Shown in pieces: positions 1 to 8,474 of a DNA stretch of 64,000 nucleotides; positions within the stretch are counted from its first letter, which is position 1, and each line of letters begins with the position of its first letter. Source of the DNA: Dictyobacter formicarum. GTDB taxonomy: Bacteria; Chloroflexota; Ktedonobacteria; Ktedonobacterales; Ktedonobacteraceae. Location of the stretch: NCBI RefSeq assembly GCF_016587435.1, contig NZ_BNJJ01000005.1, forward strand, positions 62,001-126,000, given 5' to 3'. The position numbers and the translations under genes were made by a program. Under the pieces are notes generated by a model, which was given only the letters and a program-made list of their open reading frames with translations, had not been told where the DNA came from and searched no databases.

Positions 1-252
1 ATCATTATGCTGCTGATCCTGCGTATGGGAAGCATCCTGAGCGTTGGCTTTGAGCAGATCTTTCTCCAGCGTGGAGGCTTTACAATGGATGTGGCTGAGG
101 TCGTGGATACCTTTGTCTATAGCCGTGGCATCATCAACGGCCTCTGGGGCTACTCTGCAGCCGTAGCACTAACAAAAGCCGTAATAGGCATCGTTATGAT
201 CTGGGCTGCGAATAAGCTAGTCAAGAAGTTCGGAGAGGAGGGATTATTCTAA
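1..252 (+). CDS. Sugar ABC transporter permease, C-terminal part (LplB type)
   Basis: Only the last 83 residues are in the window; the frame is open to base 1. The visible part holds the end of the permease fold, with the segment FLQRG, the phrase VVDTFVYSRGI and a final hydrophobic helix, and it ends KKFGEEGLF. This matches the C-terminus of the LplB family, inner-membrane permeases for oligosaccharide uptake. The stop codon shares one base with the start of the next gene (TAATG), so the two permeases are translationally coupled. The 5' part lies outside the window. Confidence 0.8.
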   Translation: MIMLLILRMGSILSVGFEQIFLQRGGFTMDVAEVVDTFVYSRGIINGLWGYSAAVALTKAVIGIVMIWAANKLVKKFGEEGLF

Positions 253-1121
253 TGCCAACCTGGGAGCGTTCTAGCTTTCTGAGCCGGTGGGCACTCTATA
301 TCAGCATGCTCCTGCTGGCCGTGATTATGCTGTTCCCTTTCGTCTACATTCTCGCAGTCAGCCTCTCCAGCTATGCGGATGTTGCGGGCGGCAGGTTAAT
401 TATTTTTCCGCTTCATCCAACTCTGGAGGCGTATCAATGGATTCTCAAGGGTGGGACGGTTGTGCAAGGTCTGCTTGTCAGCATTACGGTGACCTTGCTT
501 GGAACAGCCATCAGCATGCTATTGACAACCACAATGGCATATGGCCTGAGCCGCAAGAATGTCATTGGTAGTAAAGTCTTGCTCTGGATGGTCTTGCTCG
601 CCATGCTGCTTGCGCCTACCATGATCACTCGCTATCTGGTGGTACGTGAACTCCACCTCATTGATACCATCTGGGCGCTTGTGATACCGAGCGCCGTCGC
701 ACCCTTCAATCTGATCGTGATGCGTCAGTTCTTTATGGCTTTGCCGCAAGAGCTAATGGAGAGCGCGAAAATGGACGGTGCGAACGATCTGCGTACCTTC
801 TGGAGCATCGTGCTTCCCCTCTCAAAGGCTCCTCTGGCGGCTATATCTCTCTTCTACGCCGTTGGGCAGTGGAACAGTTTCTTCGATGCTGTGCTCTTTA
901 TCAATAATGCGCAGCTCTATCCTATCACGATTGTTATGCGCCAGATTATTTTACAGGGCACCATACCAGCCGATACAGGTGTAGTCACAGATGTAGCTCC
1001 ACCCGACATTACTATTCAGATGGCAGTGGTAGTTATCACTATCATTCCCATTCTGATCGTTTACCCTTTCTTGCAGAAACACTTTGCCAAAGGTGTTCTG
1101 ACCGGAGCCATCAAAGGCTAG
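252..1121 (+). CDS. Carbohydrate ABC transporter permease (LplC/YtcP type)
   Basis: A 289-residue inner-membrane permease with about six hydrophobic segments. The ABC-permease EAA loop is seen around residues 165-190 (MESAKMDGANDLRTFWSIVLPLSK). It partners with the preceding LplB-like permease to form the channel of a CUT1-type importer; the binding protein follows at 1225. The typical YtcP C-terminal ending KHFAKGVLTGAIKG is present. The start overlaps the previous stop by one base. Substrate is unknown; family members carry oligosaccharides or complex sugars. No ATPase is encoded here, which is usual for this subfamily because a shared MsmX-like ATPase often serves. Confidence 0.88.
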   Translation: MPTWERSSFLSRWALYISMLLLAVIMLFPFVYILAVSLSSYADVAGGRLIIFPLHPTLEAYQWILKGGTVVQGLLVSITVTLLGTAISMLLTTTMAYGLSRKNVIGSKVLLWMVLLAMLLAPTMITRYLVVRELHLIDTIWALVIPSAVAPFNLIVMRQFFMALPQELMESAKMDGANDLRTFWSIVLPLSKAPLAAISLFYAVGQWNSFFDAVLFINNAQLYPITIVMRQIILQGTIPADTGVVTDVAPPDITIQMAVVVITIIPILIVYPFLQKHFAKGVLTGAIKG

Positions 1122-1224
1122 CCCAACAGACAGCTCATGATATGGGATTATGGCTGTACCTATTCCAACGGAATGAGGTATAGGGACTTTTCATCTCATC
1201 TTCTTTGCAAACGAGGAGGAATCA

Positions 1225-2895
1225 ATGGACAATCAGTCTAAGCATGACGAACTGAGTGGTGTATATAACCGTCGCCGCTTCATACAGATGATGAGCACTG
1301 TGACGACCGGTAGCGTGCTGCTAGCAGCCTGCGGCGGATCGGATAACCAGCCGCTAACGAAAACCACGCACGTAAACACCCTGTCACAGAAGGATGCCAG
1401 GGCGACGTTGGATGCCTCGGTCGGCAAAACATATTTTCCATCAGATGATCCTAACGTTCTTGATGCTTATACTGCTCCCCCACCACTTATACAATCAGTG
1501 CAATATGTGCCGGGTCACGGTGGCAAGGTGACAGCCTTTACTATCAGCTTTCATCCCGCCCCCACGCCTTATGGTCAGAACAAATACTGGCGGGAGCTCA
1601 ACAAGCGTCTGAACGTTGACTGGCAAGTGATGCTCGGCCCTAGCGATACATACCCGGAGAAGGCTACAGCCTTGCTGGCCAGTGGCGATGTGCCCGATAT
1701 TTTCTACGTGGGACTCGATGGTGCACCTGCGTTGATTACACCGGTGAAGCAAGGGGCATTTACCGATCTGACCCCTTATCTTTCGGAAAGCGCCCGCAAA
1801 CAGTTTCCCAATCTGGCAAAGATCGGACCCGATGCCTGGAAGAACTCGTCGCGCTTTGGCAAAATTTTTGGTGTGCCCCGCCCCCGCTCAACTGCTGGCG
1901 AAGTCCTGTGCATTCGCAGAGATTGGATGCAGAAGGTGGGTATAACTGATCCTAAAAATCTCGACGAATTCTTCAAGATGGCGCAAGAAATCCAAAAGGC
2001 CAAACCAGACGGTCAGCAAACCTGGGCCTTTGGCTCAATCAGCCCCACCAGAGATTTCTTCTACCAGATGTACCGCCTTCCTAACAAGTGGGGGATGCAA
2101 AATGGCAAACTCACCTACTATATTGAGATGCCGCAATTCAAAGATGCAATAGCCACTGTTAAGCGCTTCTGGGATGCCGGCCTTTTCCATCCCGATTCCT
2201 TTACGGCCACGCAAGCACAAAACAAGAGCGACCATGCGAGCGGCAAATTTGCCGCATATGTGGATGGATTTACAGCTCTCTCTGGTCAGCGTGCAAATGC
2301 AAAGAAAATCAATCCCAAAGCCGATGTTGTGATCTTGCCGCCTTTTGGGTATGATGGCGGCGCAGCCGTCCACTGGAAAGGTGGTGGTTACTATGGGGTC
2401 GCGAGCATTCCTATACAGAAAGGTGGAGATAGTGGGCGCGTCAAAGAACTGCTGCGCATCCTCGATTATCTCTGTGCTCCCACCTTTAGTGTCGAGGGCC
2501 AGTTCCTGGCGCTGGGCATTGATGGCTGGGACAACGAGAAGGGGCCAAATGGCTTAAAGAAGGTCAGTGATAGAGGCCAGAACGAGATACAAGATATGGC
2601 TTATATTGCCAACGCACCTCAGGTTCTCTACTACCCCGATGAGCCACCTTTAGGCCCCGCGCTTCAGAATACCCAGCGCCAGTTGCTCAAGATGGGCATC
2701 GACGATCCGACCACCAACCTGGTTTCAGAGACTGCCAGGTTACAATCAGCCAAGCTCAGCCAGATAGACAGCGACCATTTCTTGCGCATCATCAAAGGAG
2801 ATGAGCCTGTAAGCGCAGGAGTGGATCAATGGATCAAAGATCGGCAACAGAGTGGAGGGGACAAAGTTCGGCAAGAATTTACTCAGCAGTTGTAA
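1225..2895 (+). CDS. Extracellular solute-binding lipoprotein (LplA type)
   Basis: A 556-residue binding protein. The N-terminus combines a twin-arginine-like stretch (NRRRFIQMM) with a lipobox (SVLLAAC, Cys at about residue 36), so it is probably exported and lipid-anchored. The mature part is a family-1 type sugar-binding fold typical of LplA/YtcQ proteins of 500-560 residues. The start at 1225 has an AGGAGG-like site a few bases upstream (cgaggaggaatca). It is the third gene of the sugar importer, about 100 bp behind the permease. A long inverted repeat follows the stop. Confidence 0.87.
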   Translation: MDNQSKHDELSGVYNRRRFIQMMSTVTTGSVLLAACGGSDNQPLTKTTHVNTLSQKDARATLDASVGKTYFPSDDPNVLDAYTAPPPLIQSVQYVPGHGGKVTAFTISFHPAPTPYGQNKYWRELNKRLNVDWQVMLGPSDTYPEKATALLASGDVPDIFYVGLDGAPALITPVKQGAFTDLTPYLSESARKQFPNLAKIGPDAWKNSSRFGKIFGVPRPRSTAGEVLCIRRDWMQKVGITDPKNLDEFFKMAQEIQKAKPDGQQTWAFGSISPTRDFFYQMYRLPNKWGMQNGKLTYYIEMPQFKDAIATVKRFWDAGLFHPDSFTATQAQNKSDHASGKFAAYVDGFTALSGQRANAKKINPKADVVILPPFGYDGGAAVHWKGGGYYGVASIPIQKGGDSGRVKELLRILDYLCAPTFSVEGQFLALGIDGWDNEKGPNGLKKVSDRGQNEIQDMAYIANAPQVLYYPDEPPLGPALQNTQRQLLKMGIDDPTTNLVSETARLQSAKLSQIDSDHFLRIIKGDEPVSAGVDQWIKDRQQSGGDKVRQEFTQQL

Positions 2896-2905
2896 ACATA
2901 GATGC

Positions 2906-2971
2906 GCGAGATCACCCTCAGCACACCATAGAGGTTGATAACATTCTATGGGTGTGCTGAGGTGATCTCGC
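2906..2971 (+). terminator. Long hairpin after the sugar ABC operon
   Basis: Bases 2906-2926 (starting GCGAGATCACC) pair with 2950-2971 (ending GGTGATCTCGC) with minor bulges, around an AT-rich loop. It lies just after the stop at 2895. There is no clear run of T after it, so it may be a processing/stability hairpin or a weak terminator. Confidence 0.5.
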
Positions 2972-3131
2972 AGGTCCCCTCAGCATTCTGGCATGCACGA
3001 TAGCTTATGCGTGATTCTCCATTCCTAGAATCACCACAAACGCTTTCTCTTTGCGATATTATCAGGAGATCGTCTCCTATTCAAACATAGAAGGAATCTC
3101 TTATGATATGCCGAAGTGGTCTATCGTAGCT

Positions 3132-4097
3132 TTAGGCTAGCACAACAACAATAAGGTAGATAATATAGATTCCCACGAGGAAGGCCCCCATCCATCGAGG
3201 AATCTTCCCGTACCAGACAAGAGCCAGAAGCATCAGGTGCACAATAACCATAATGGATAAGGCGATCAATGTTATATGAGTGTCTCTTGGAAGAGCGCGG
3301 ATGGTAGCAGCCAATCCAAGCGTGACAAGCAGATTATAGGCGAAGGAACCAAGGATACCCCCCACCAGAAGAGCCGCTTGTTTTTTGCGGGCTGCACTCA
3401 CCCCTAGTGCAATCATCTCGGCCCCCGTCCCAAGCGAAACAATGGTTGCCCCGACCGCCCCCTGACTGAGTCCAATGAGGCTCGCAAACCTCAAGGCCCC
3501 TTCCACTATGGCTGGACCACCCACAGCCATGGCTGCCAGACCGCCGAAGGTCAGCAGAACTGGCTTCCAGGAGAAGCGTGGGCGCGAGTGCCACTCCTGG
3601 TCACGGTCGTCGTCATCGTCATCTTCGGACAAGGCCCGTTGCTTGATTGCCTCCTGATCTGTCCGAAAGAGGAACGCGGTGTAACCAACAAATATCACCA
3701 ACAAGAGGATTCCTGCGAGCCGGGTAACGCTTCCTAGAAAGAGCAGCACAACGGGAATGACCGAAACTAGCGTCGCAATGAAAGCTTGTCGCCGCACGCT
3801 CCGGTCAATAGACAGGGGAAAAATGAGTGCGGAGAGGCCCAATGCCGCGGTGACGATGGTGACATTTGTCCCAATGACATTGCCGACGGCAAGACCTGGA
3901 GCGCCACGTGCCGATGCAATAGCGGCGGTAAGCATCTCCTCCGGTTCCAGTCCGGCCAGCAGCACGCCGATGATCAGCACACTAACCCCCAGAGCGCGAG
4001 CCAGATCACCCGCTCCATCAACAAACCAATCCGCCCCGGCAAGAAGTAGAATGGTCCCGATGAGCAGCAACCCGAGTGTAAAAAGGAGAGGAAACAT
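3132..4097 (-). CDS. Sodium/calcium exchanger family membrane protein (CaCA, YrbG-like)
   Basis: A 321-residue polytopic membrane protein with two inverted exchanger repeats. The first carries LAGLEPEEMLTAAIAS and AVGNVIGTNV, the second VSLGTGAEMIALGVSA and GGILGSFAYN; these are the alpha repeats that form the ion site in the CaCA family. A very acidic cytoplasmic loop (SEDDDDDDRD) sits in the middle, a likely Ca2+-sensing or ion-attracting segment. The chosen ATG overlaps the upstream stop by one base and has GGAG in front; a longer reading frame upstream is unlikely. It is the last gene of the DUF190-CDF-antiporter operon. Confidence 0.85.
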   Translation of the reverse strand: MFPLLFTLGLLLIGTILLLAGADWFVDGAGDLARALGVSVLIIGVLLAGLEPEEMLTAAIASARGAPGLAVGNVIGTNVTIVTAALGLSALIFPLSIDRSVRRQAFIATLVSVIPVVLLFLGSVTRLAGILLLVIFVGYTAFLFRTDQEAIKQRALSEDDDDDDRDQEWHSRPRFSWKPVLLTFGGLAAMAVGGPAIVEGALRFASLIGLSQGAVGATIVSLGTGAEMIALGVSAARKKQAALLVGGILGSFAYNLLVTLGLAATIRALPRDTHITLIALSIMVIVHLMLLALVWYGKIPRWMGAFLVGIYIIYLIVVVLA

Positions 4098-4759
4098 TAG
4101 TGCTCCTTTCCCTGAATAAGCGATTGCTCTCCGCTTTGCGCACTCTCTCGCAGCGCATGGAAGGCTTCCCTGATACCATAGTAAACAATCACCAGAGACG
4201 CGAGCGGATCGGCCCACCACCAGCCGAAGAGCGCATTGAGCACCAATCCCACCAGAACAGCCCCTGCCAGATAGGCATCTATAAGCGTGACGCGCCCTTC
4301 TGTCAATAACACTTCATTCTGCAATTGCTGCCCCGTCATGCGTTTGCCAAAGGCGAGGAGGAGCATAGCGATGAAAGTAGCTGTAATCCAGGCAATACCT
4401 CCCATCGAGGTGACCGCATGTGTTCCTGTGAGAAGTGTATAGAGTAATTGCGCAAGAATATAGATGACCAGGGCAATGAATGCGATGCCAATAAAGCGGA
4501 GCGCCTGACGCTCGCGCTGTTGATTGACGCCGGTAAGTTGCCAGACAACGACAACAGACGCAAAGATTTCGATTAGTGAGTCCAGCCCGAATCCGGCCAG
4601 GGCGACAGAACGAGCGGCAATAGCGGCGACAATAACGATGACGACGCCAACGACGTTCCAACTGAGTGTGAGGTATTCGAGCAATAAGCCCCGTTTTATA
4701 AGAATAGTGTTATTCAAAAGGAATCTCCCATATCTATCATGTTTCTCTGTATTATTCAT
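4097..4759 (-). CDS. Cation diffusion facilitator family transporter
   Basis: A roughly 220-residue membrane protein with about six hydrophobic helices. GFGLDSLIE in an early helix and TLIDAYLA in a later one correspond to the acidic metal-site positions of CDF proteins. There is no His-rich loop and the C-terminal cytoplasmic domain is very short, so it belongs to the small CDF/TMEM163-like group. It probably exports a divalent metal in exchange for protons. The ATG at 4759 overlaps the upstream gene by 8 bp; a TTG at 4783 would add 8 residues and cannot be excluded because neither start has a strong ribosome site. Confidence 0.8.
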   Translation of the reverse strand: MNNTEKHDRYGRFLLNNTILIKRGLLLEYLTLSWNVVGVVIVIVAAIAARSVALAGFGLDSLIEIFASVVVVWQLTGVNQQRERQALRFIGIAFIALVIYILAQLLYTLLTGTHAVTSMGGIAWITATFIAMLLLAFGKRMTGQQLQNEVLLTEGRVTLIDAYLAGAVLVGLVLNALFGWWWADPLASLVIVYYGIREAFHALRESAQSGEQSLIQGKEH

Positions 4760-5105
4760 TCTTTGTAGAGAGGAGGATCTCAATGGGGGTCGTGGTTATC
4801 ATACCTTGCAGGACGATTTCATCAAGCGCGGCAAGCAGAGGCGCAGCACGCTCCTCATGAGTCACGATGTCAATAACGATGGGCAAATTATCGGCCAGGT
4901 CGGGAAAGCGATCTGTGGAGAGAATGTGCTCTGGCCCAAAGCCTTCAATGCCACGCACAACCGTGGCGGCAATGGCTGTATGGCTGTATGCCTCCTCAAG
5001 CACGCGTCGATAGAGCGGCTTCCCACGGTGCTCTTGTGCTTCCCCAAGGAAAATACGAATCCGTTTTCCTGGCTTGCTATGTGATGAGAACAATGGTGAT
5101 GTCAT
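4752..5105 (-). CDS. DUF190 domain protein
   Basis: A 117-residue single-domain protein of the DUF190 family. The pattern RIRIFLGE, then LYRRVLEEA, AATVVRGIEGFGPEH, and PIVIDIVTHEE is the usual DUF190 layout of a small ferredoxin-like, PII-like fold. These proteins often sit beside CrcB-type or metal transporters and are thought to bind a small ligand, but no reaction is known. Here it lies between a DUF190-CBS protein and a CDF transporter, which suggests it senses or regulates metal transport. The assignment is firm; the role is inferred. Confidence 0.85.
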   Translation of the reverse strand: MTSPLFSSHSKPGKRIRIFLGEAQEHRGKPLYRRVLEEAYSHTAIAATVVRGIEGFGPEHILSTDRFPDLADNLPIVIDIVTHEERAAPLLAALDEIVLQGMITTTPIEILLSTKNE

Positions 5106-5119
5106 GTGTCTTTTTTCCT

Positions 5120-6466
5120 CTATCCTTCCAGGACCAGACGCAGGACATCGGCACGTCCTACGACGCCTTGTATCCGGTGGTGACTATCAACAACCGGCAG
5201 CACTTTCCGGTGTGTCTCCATCATCCGTTTAATCGTGTCCTGTACGGTGGTAGTCTCATTGACGGTAATGACCTCCGGGTTCATCACATCAGCTGCGATG
5301 CGTGCTTTTCCTGGAGCTGTTCGCAACGCTCCAGAGGGCAGGCGTTGTGGTTGCCCTCCCCGTGTCCATTGTTGCAACAAGCGCAAGAACACGGGGCGCT
5401 CGGCCTCGTGAAGGCGGGTCAAGATATCAATATCACTGATGACTCCCTGTACCTGTCCCTGGTCATTGACGACGAAGACGCGCTTGAGGGGCGAGACTAC
5501 CAGAGCATCGATCACCTGTGAGAGGGGCAGGTGTGCCTCGACGGTAGGAGCCACCGCAAGCGAGAAAGCGCCGATCGGTTGTTGCTGCACAGGGGCCGCG
5601 TGCAGTGGTTGGCTCGGCCTGACAGTGTGCTCATCATGGGCCTCCGCTGTGCTTGCCAGTGGACTTGTGATCAGCAACTGTAAGAGATCAGAACGGGAAA
5701 GCATCCCCAGGAGCTTCCCATCCGAGGAGACGACTGGCAGGACGCGTACTGGCGTTTCCGTCATGAGGTGCGCGGCTTCTTTGGCAGATGCATCGGGGGA
5801 GATGGTGCGGATCTGGCGGTTCATCACATCCCGGGCAGTCAATTCAGGCGTTGGTGCTGGGTGGGAAAGAGCGTGCAGGGCCGTTTGATCTATCTCGCGG
5901 GTTGTCCGAATAATGCCGCGCCTCAGTGAGAGGACATCGGCGTCAATCAAATCGCGGGTCCCGATGATGCCCACCAGATGATGCTGCGCATCGACAACAG
6001 GAAGGGCACGAAAAGGGGCGTCTATAAGCAATGGTAACAAACTATTCACGGATGTTTCCGGTGAGACAGTCACGACAGATGTCTCCATGATTTGTTTCAC
6101 GGGTAACTTGCGGGAGAGGCCATGCGAGGGCGCATGGGTATACTTGAGGACCTCAACCTCATGAATGGTCATGAGCCCTCCCTGGAGCATTTCTTCCAGT
6201 TGCGGAAGCAAGCGCTGAAGGCGTTCGGGTCGATCTACCACGTGAATGATAACGGTGGCATCTGAAACCAGGTGAAATTTCTCCTGGGTATGCAGATGCT
6301 CACCCGCGCCAAACCCTGCGATAGAGCGCGTGACCGTCGCGCCTGCGCACCGGGCTTGACGAAGAAGCTGGACAATGGCGATGTAGAGGTTTTTTCCTTG
6401 CCATTGATCAGATTCACCAAGGTAGATGGTCAGCGCCAGAGCTTTTCCATGTCGCAGCAAACTCAT
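5120..6466 (-). CDS. DUF190 domain fused to four CBS domains
   Basis: A 448-residue soluble protein. Residues 1-105 are a DUF190 domain (LALTIYLGE, IAGFGAGEHLH, VIIHVVDRPERL). Then come four CBS motifs: VKQIMETSVVTVSPETS, TARDVMNRQIRTISPDAS, a third weaker one ending VQGVISDIDILTRL, and AADVMNPEVITVNETTT. CBS pairs usually bind adenosyl ligands such as AMP, ATP or c-di-AMP. It is the first gene of an operon with a second DUF190 protein, a CDF exporter and a CaCA antiporter, so a ligand-gated control of cation flux is a fair guess. The ATG at 6466 has GGAAAGG upstream; the longer open frame reaches into the leader and is rejected. Confidence 0.85.
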   Translation of the reverse strand: MSLLRHGKALALTIYLGESDQWQGKNLYIAIVQLLRQARCAGATVTRSIAGFGAGEHLHTQEKFHLVSDATVIIHVVDRPERLQRLLPQLEEMLQGGLMTIHEVEVLKYTHAPSHGLSRKLPVKQIMETSVVTVSPETSVNSLLPLLIDAPFRALPVVDAQHHLVGIIGTRDLIDADVLSLRRGIIRTTREIDQTALHALSHPAPTPELTARDVMNRQIRTISPDASAKEAAHLMTETPVRVLPVVSSDGKLLGMLSRSDLLQLLITSPLASTAEAHDEHTVRPSQPLHAAPVQQQPIGAFSLAVAPTVEAHLPLSQVIDALVVSPLKRVFVVNDQGQVQGVISDIDILTRLHEAERPVFLRLLQQWTRGGQPQRLPSGALRTAPGKARIAADVMNPEVITVNETTTVQDTIKRMMETHRKVLPVVDSHHRIQGVVGRADVLRLVLEG

Positions 6467-6638
6467 ACCGGCCTTTCCTTTCCCATGCGCGCCGGGCAAT
6501 CTGAGGAATGACGCATATCTTGAGGCAATCCAAATGGCAGTTCTGAGCTTCTCGATAATCCCACGAACAGAGACAGGAGCACACGTGCAATATAAAAGAT
6601 TGCCTGCTTCAAGAGAATGCCCGTAGTTTCTCAACAAG

Positions 6639-6707
6639 AAAAAAGCTTCTACCGCTGCTCACATGTGCCCATGACAATCATCCTGTTGATGTGAGTTCGT
6701 AGAAGCT
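6639..6707 (-). terminator. Intrinsic terminator in the leader of the DUF190-CBS operon
   Basis: On the minus strand AGCTTCTAC (6699-6707) pairs with GTAGAAGCT (6644-6652), CTCACAT pairs with ATGTGAG inside it, and a small inner stem ATGA/TCAT caps the structure. Five T residues follow on the RNA-like strand (plus-strand A run 6639-6643). It ends about 170 bases before the operon start, the position expected of a leader attenuator, though it could also end the NRAMP transcript. Confidence 0.75.
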
Positions 6708-6755
6708 ATTAGCCGATGCCGGCGTTACGCGAGCCTCATCGCGAGCGTGTCACCC
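6660..6755 (-). promoter_or_regulatory. Riboswitch-like leader (M-box-like motifs)
   Basis: Just upstream of the terminator the minus strand reads CGCG-A-TGAGGCT-CGCG, a 4-bp stem closing a TGAGGCT loop (stem bases 6728-6731 and 6740-6743). About 15 bases later comes GGCTAATAGCTTCTACGA. The Mg2+ M-box has a TGAGGCT loop closed by a short stem, and a 3' element resembling GTGCTAAAGCTCTACGA, so both end motifs recur here. The middle of the M-box is missing, so this is not a standard M-box. The second motif overlaps the terminator stem, which is how a switch would work. The downstream genes are all cation transport related. Confidence 0.4.
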
Positions 6756-6871
6756 TCCTCATTTATTTTATTATGTATAGTATACGCAAGCCCGATAAAG
6801 AGCGTCAAGGATACGTATCAGCAGATAGGGCTTTCCAAATGTTCGGCTTTCTACGATCATGTTATGCGCAT

Positions 6872-8197
6872 TCATCGAAACAGCTGAATACCAAAGAACC
6901 CCAAGACCTGGGTAAGCAGATAGAGGGCAGCAAGTCCACTCACGAGAATCGTCAGGGCATAAGAGAGCACATTATAGATCAAGCGATTGGTGTAGCGGCC
7001 CATCAGCCGTTTCTGATTCACCAGATATAAAATGGCAAAGAGAATAATAGGAAGCAAGAGACCATTCAACAGATAAAGATTCAGCAGTATTTGGATGACG
7101 GGCAAATTTGGCAGCATAGCGACAATCACGCCAAGAATAATTAATAACGTGAACAGCCCCCAGAAGAATGGAGCCTCGTGAAAGGCTCGTCCCACTCCTC
7201 GTTCAAAACCAAAGGCTTCGGAGAGCGAATAACTAGTAGAAAGAGGCAACACACCAGCCGCCAGCAGTGCTGCTCCCAACATTCCCACGGCAAACGCCCG
7301 ACTGGCAAAGATGCCGAGAAACGGCGCGAGGGCCTGGGCGGCTTCTGCCGCCGAGCTAATAGGCACACCGACGCCATGGCTCGCCACAAAGAGGGTCGCC
7401 GCCGTCGAGACGATAATAAAGAAGGCAATCGTATTGGAGAAAATGGCACCAACCCAAACCTCGAAGCGCTCATATCTGTACTCATGCATGCCAATGCCTT
7501 TCTCAACTACGGCACTTTGCACGTATAGCTGCATGTAGGGGCTAATTGTCGTACCTACGGCGGCCACAATCATCAAGATATAGCTCCCACTCGGCCGGAT
7601 GGTCGGAATGAAGGTCCCAACAGCCACCGCGCCCCAATCAGGTTTGGCGAGAAAAGCGGAAAAGATATAAGCAAAGAAGACGAAGGTTAAGGCTAAAAAG
7701 ATTTTCTCGACGTGCTTGTAGGAACCACGCGCCACCAGCAACCAGATGAGCAAGCCGCCGCATGGCGCTCCAATCCAGGACGGAATGCCAAAGAGGTTCA
7801 ATGCGGCGGCAACCCCAATGAACTCAGAAACGATCACGCCTCCATTGGCCAGCAGGAAAACAAACATGATAAAGACAGTGAGGCGCAGAGGAAAGTTCTC
7901 CCGAATCAGATCAGACAGCCCTTTGCCCGTCACGACTCCCATGCGCGTACACATTTCCTGGACCAACCCCATCCCGACGGTCAAAATGACCATCACCCAC
8001 AACATGGAATAGCCAAACTGTGCTCCCATACTACTGTAGGTTGCAATCCCGCCGGGATCGTTGCCTGCGTTAGCGGCAATGAGGCCTGGACCAAAAATAC
8101 CCAGATAAAAAAGTACGCGCTGAAGCAGGGGTGGACGAGGTCGGCGAGGCCGTGTCGTCAACTCAGCTTTTTTTCGCGTGGGTGTGGTGTGCTTCAT
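6872..8197 (-). CDS. NRAMP family divalent metal transporter
   Basis: A 441-residue membrane protein with about eleven helices. The first helix region carries GPGLIAANAGNDPGGIATYSS; the DPG motif is the metal-binding site of NRAMP proteins (Asp, then Pro-Gly). The sixth-helix counterpart is seen as AAVGTTISPYMQL rather than the usual MPH, so the metal-binding Met of classical Mn2+/Fe2+ NRAMPs appears absent, pointing to the NRAMP-related Mg2+ or other divalent group. The ATG at 8197 has AGGAGG seven bases upstream. It is preceded by a CsoR-like regulator and a 277-base leader. Confidence 0.85.
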   Translation of the reverse strand: MKHTTPTRKKAELTTRPRRPRPPLLQRVLFYLGIFGPGLIAANAGNDPGGIATYSSMGAQFGYSMLWVMVILTVGMGLVQEMCTRMGVVTGKGLSDLIRENFPLRLTVFIMFVFLLANGGVIVSEFIGVAAALNLFGIPSWIGAPCGGLLIWLLVARGSYKHVEKIFLALTFVFFAYIFSAFLAKPDWGAVAVGTFIPTIRPSGSYILMIVAAVGTTISPYMQLYVQSAVVEKGIGMHEYRYERFEVWVGAIFSNTIAFFIIVSTAATLFVASHGVGVPISSAAEAAQALAPFLGIFASRAFAVGMLGAALLAAGVLPLSTSYSLSEAFGFERGVGRAFHEAPFFWGLFTLLIILGVIVAMLPNLPVIQILLNLYLLNGLLLPIILFAILYLVNQKRLMGRYTNRLIYNVLSYALTILVSGLAALYLLTQVLGFFGIQLFR

Positions 8198-8474
8198 GAA
8201 GAAGTTCCTCCTATCTCGTTGTCGTGTCGTGTCATATGCGTCAAGATCCATGCCAGACAGCACAACGCTTACTCAACTCGCTCGCGTGTAGCCAGATCTA
8301 CACATGTTCAAGTTGCGACCGGACGCGAGCATATCAACGAGAGGAAGGTCACGATCCTATGAGCTCTGGTGATCAGTTCGTCTCAATGCACTCCTCCGGT
8401 GCCATGGTGTAGGCCCTCCTTCTACTCGGAGGGCGGCTACGGCCAGACTCCATATAGTTGCTCCTTTCAAGCTC
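8198..8474 (-). other. 277-base leader between CsoR-like gene and NRAMP gene
   Basis: No gene. The minus strand has a strong hairpin GCCCTCC/GGAGGGC flanked by GTAG/CTAC (about 8410-8445) and further GC-rich stems. The length and structure suggest a regulatory 5' UTR for the NRAMP gene. I could not fit it to the yybP-ykoY or M-box consensus by eye. Confidence 0.35.

Noticed and set aside
8265..8470. yybP-ykoY manganese riboswitch before the NRAMP gene
   Set aside because: GGAGUAG- and GAGAC-like words occur but not in the right order or spacing, and the two conserved loops could not be placed.
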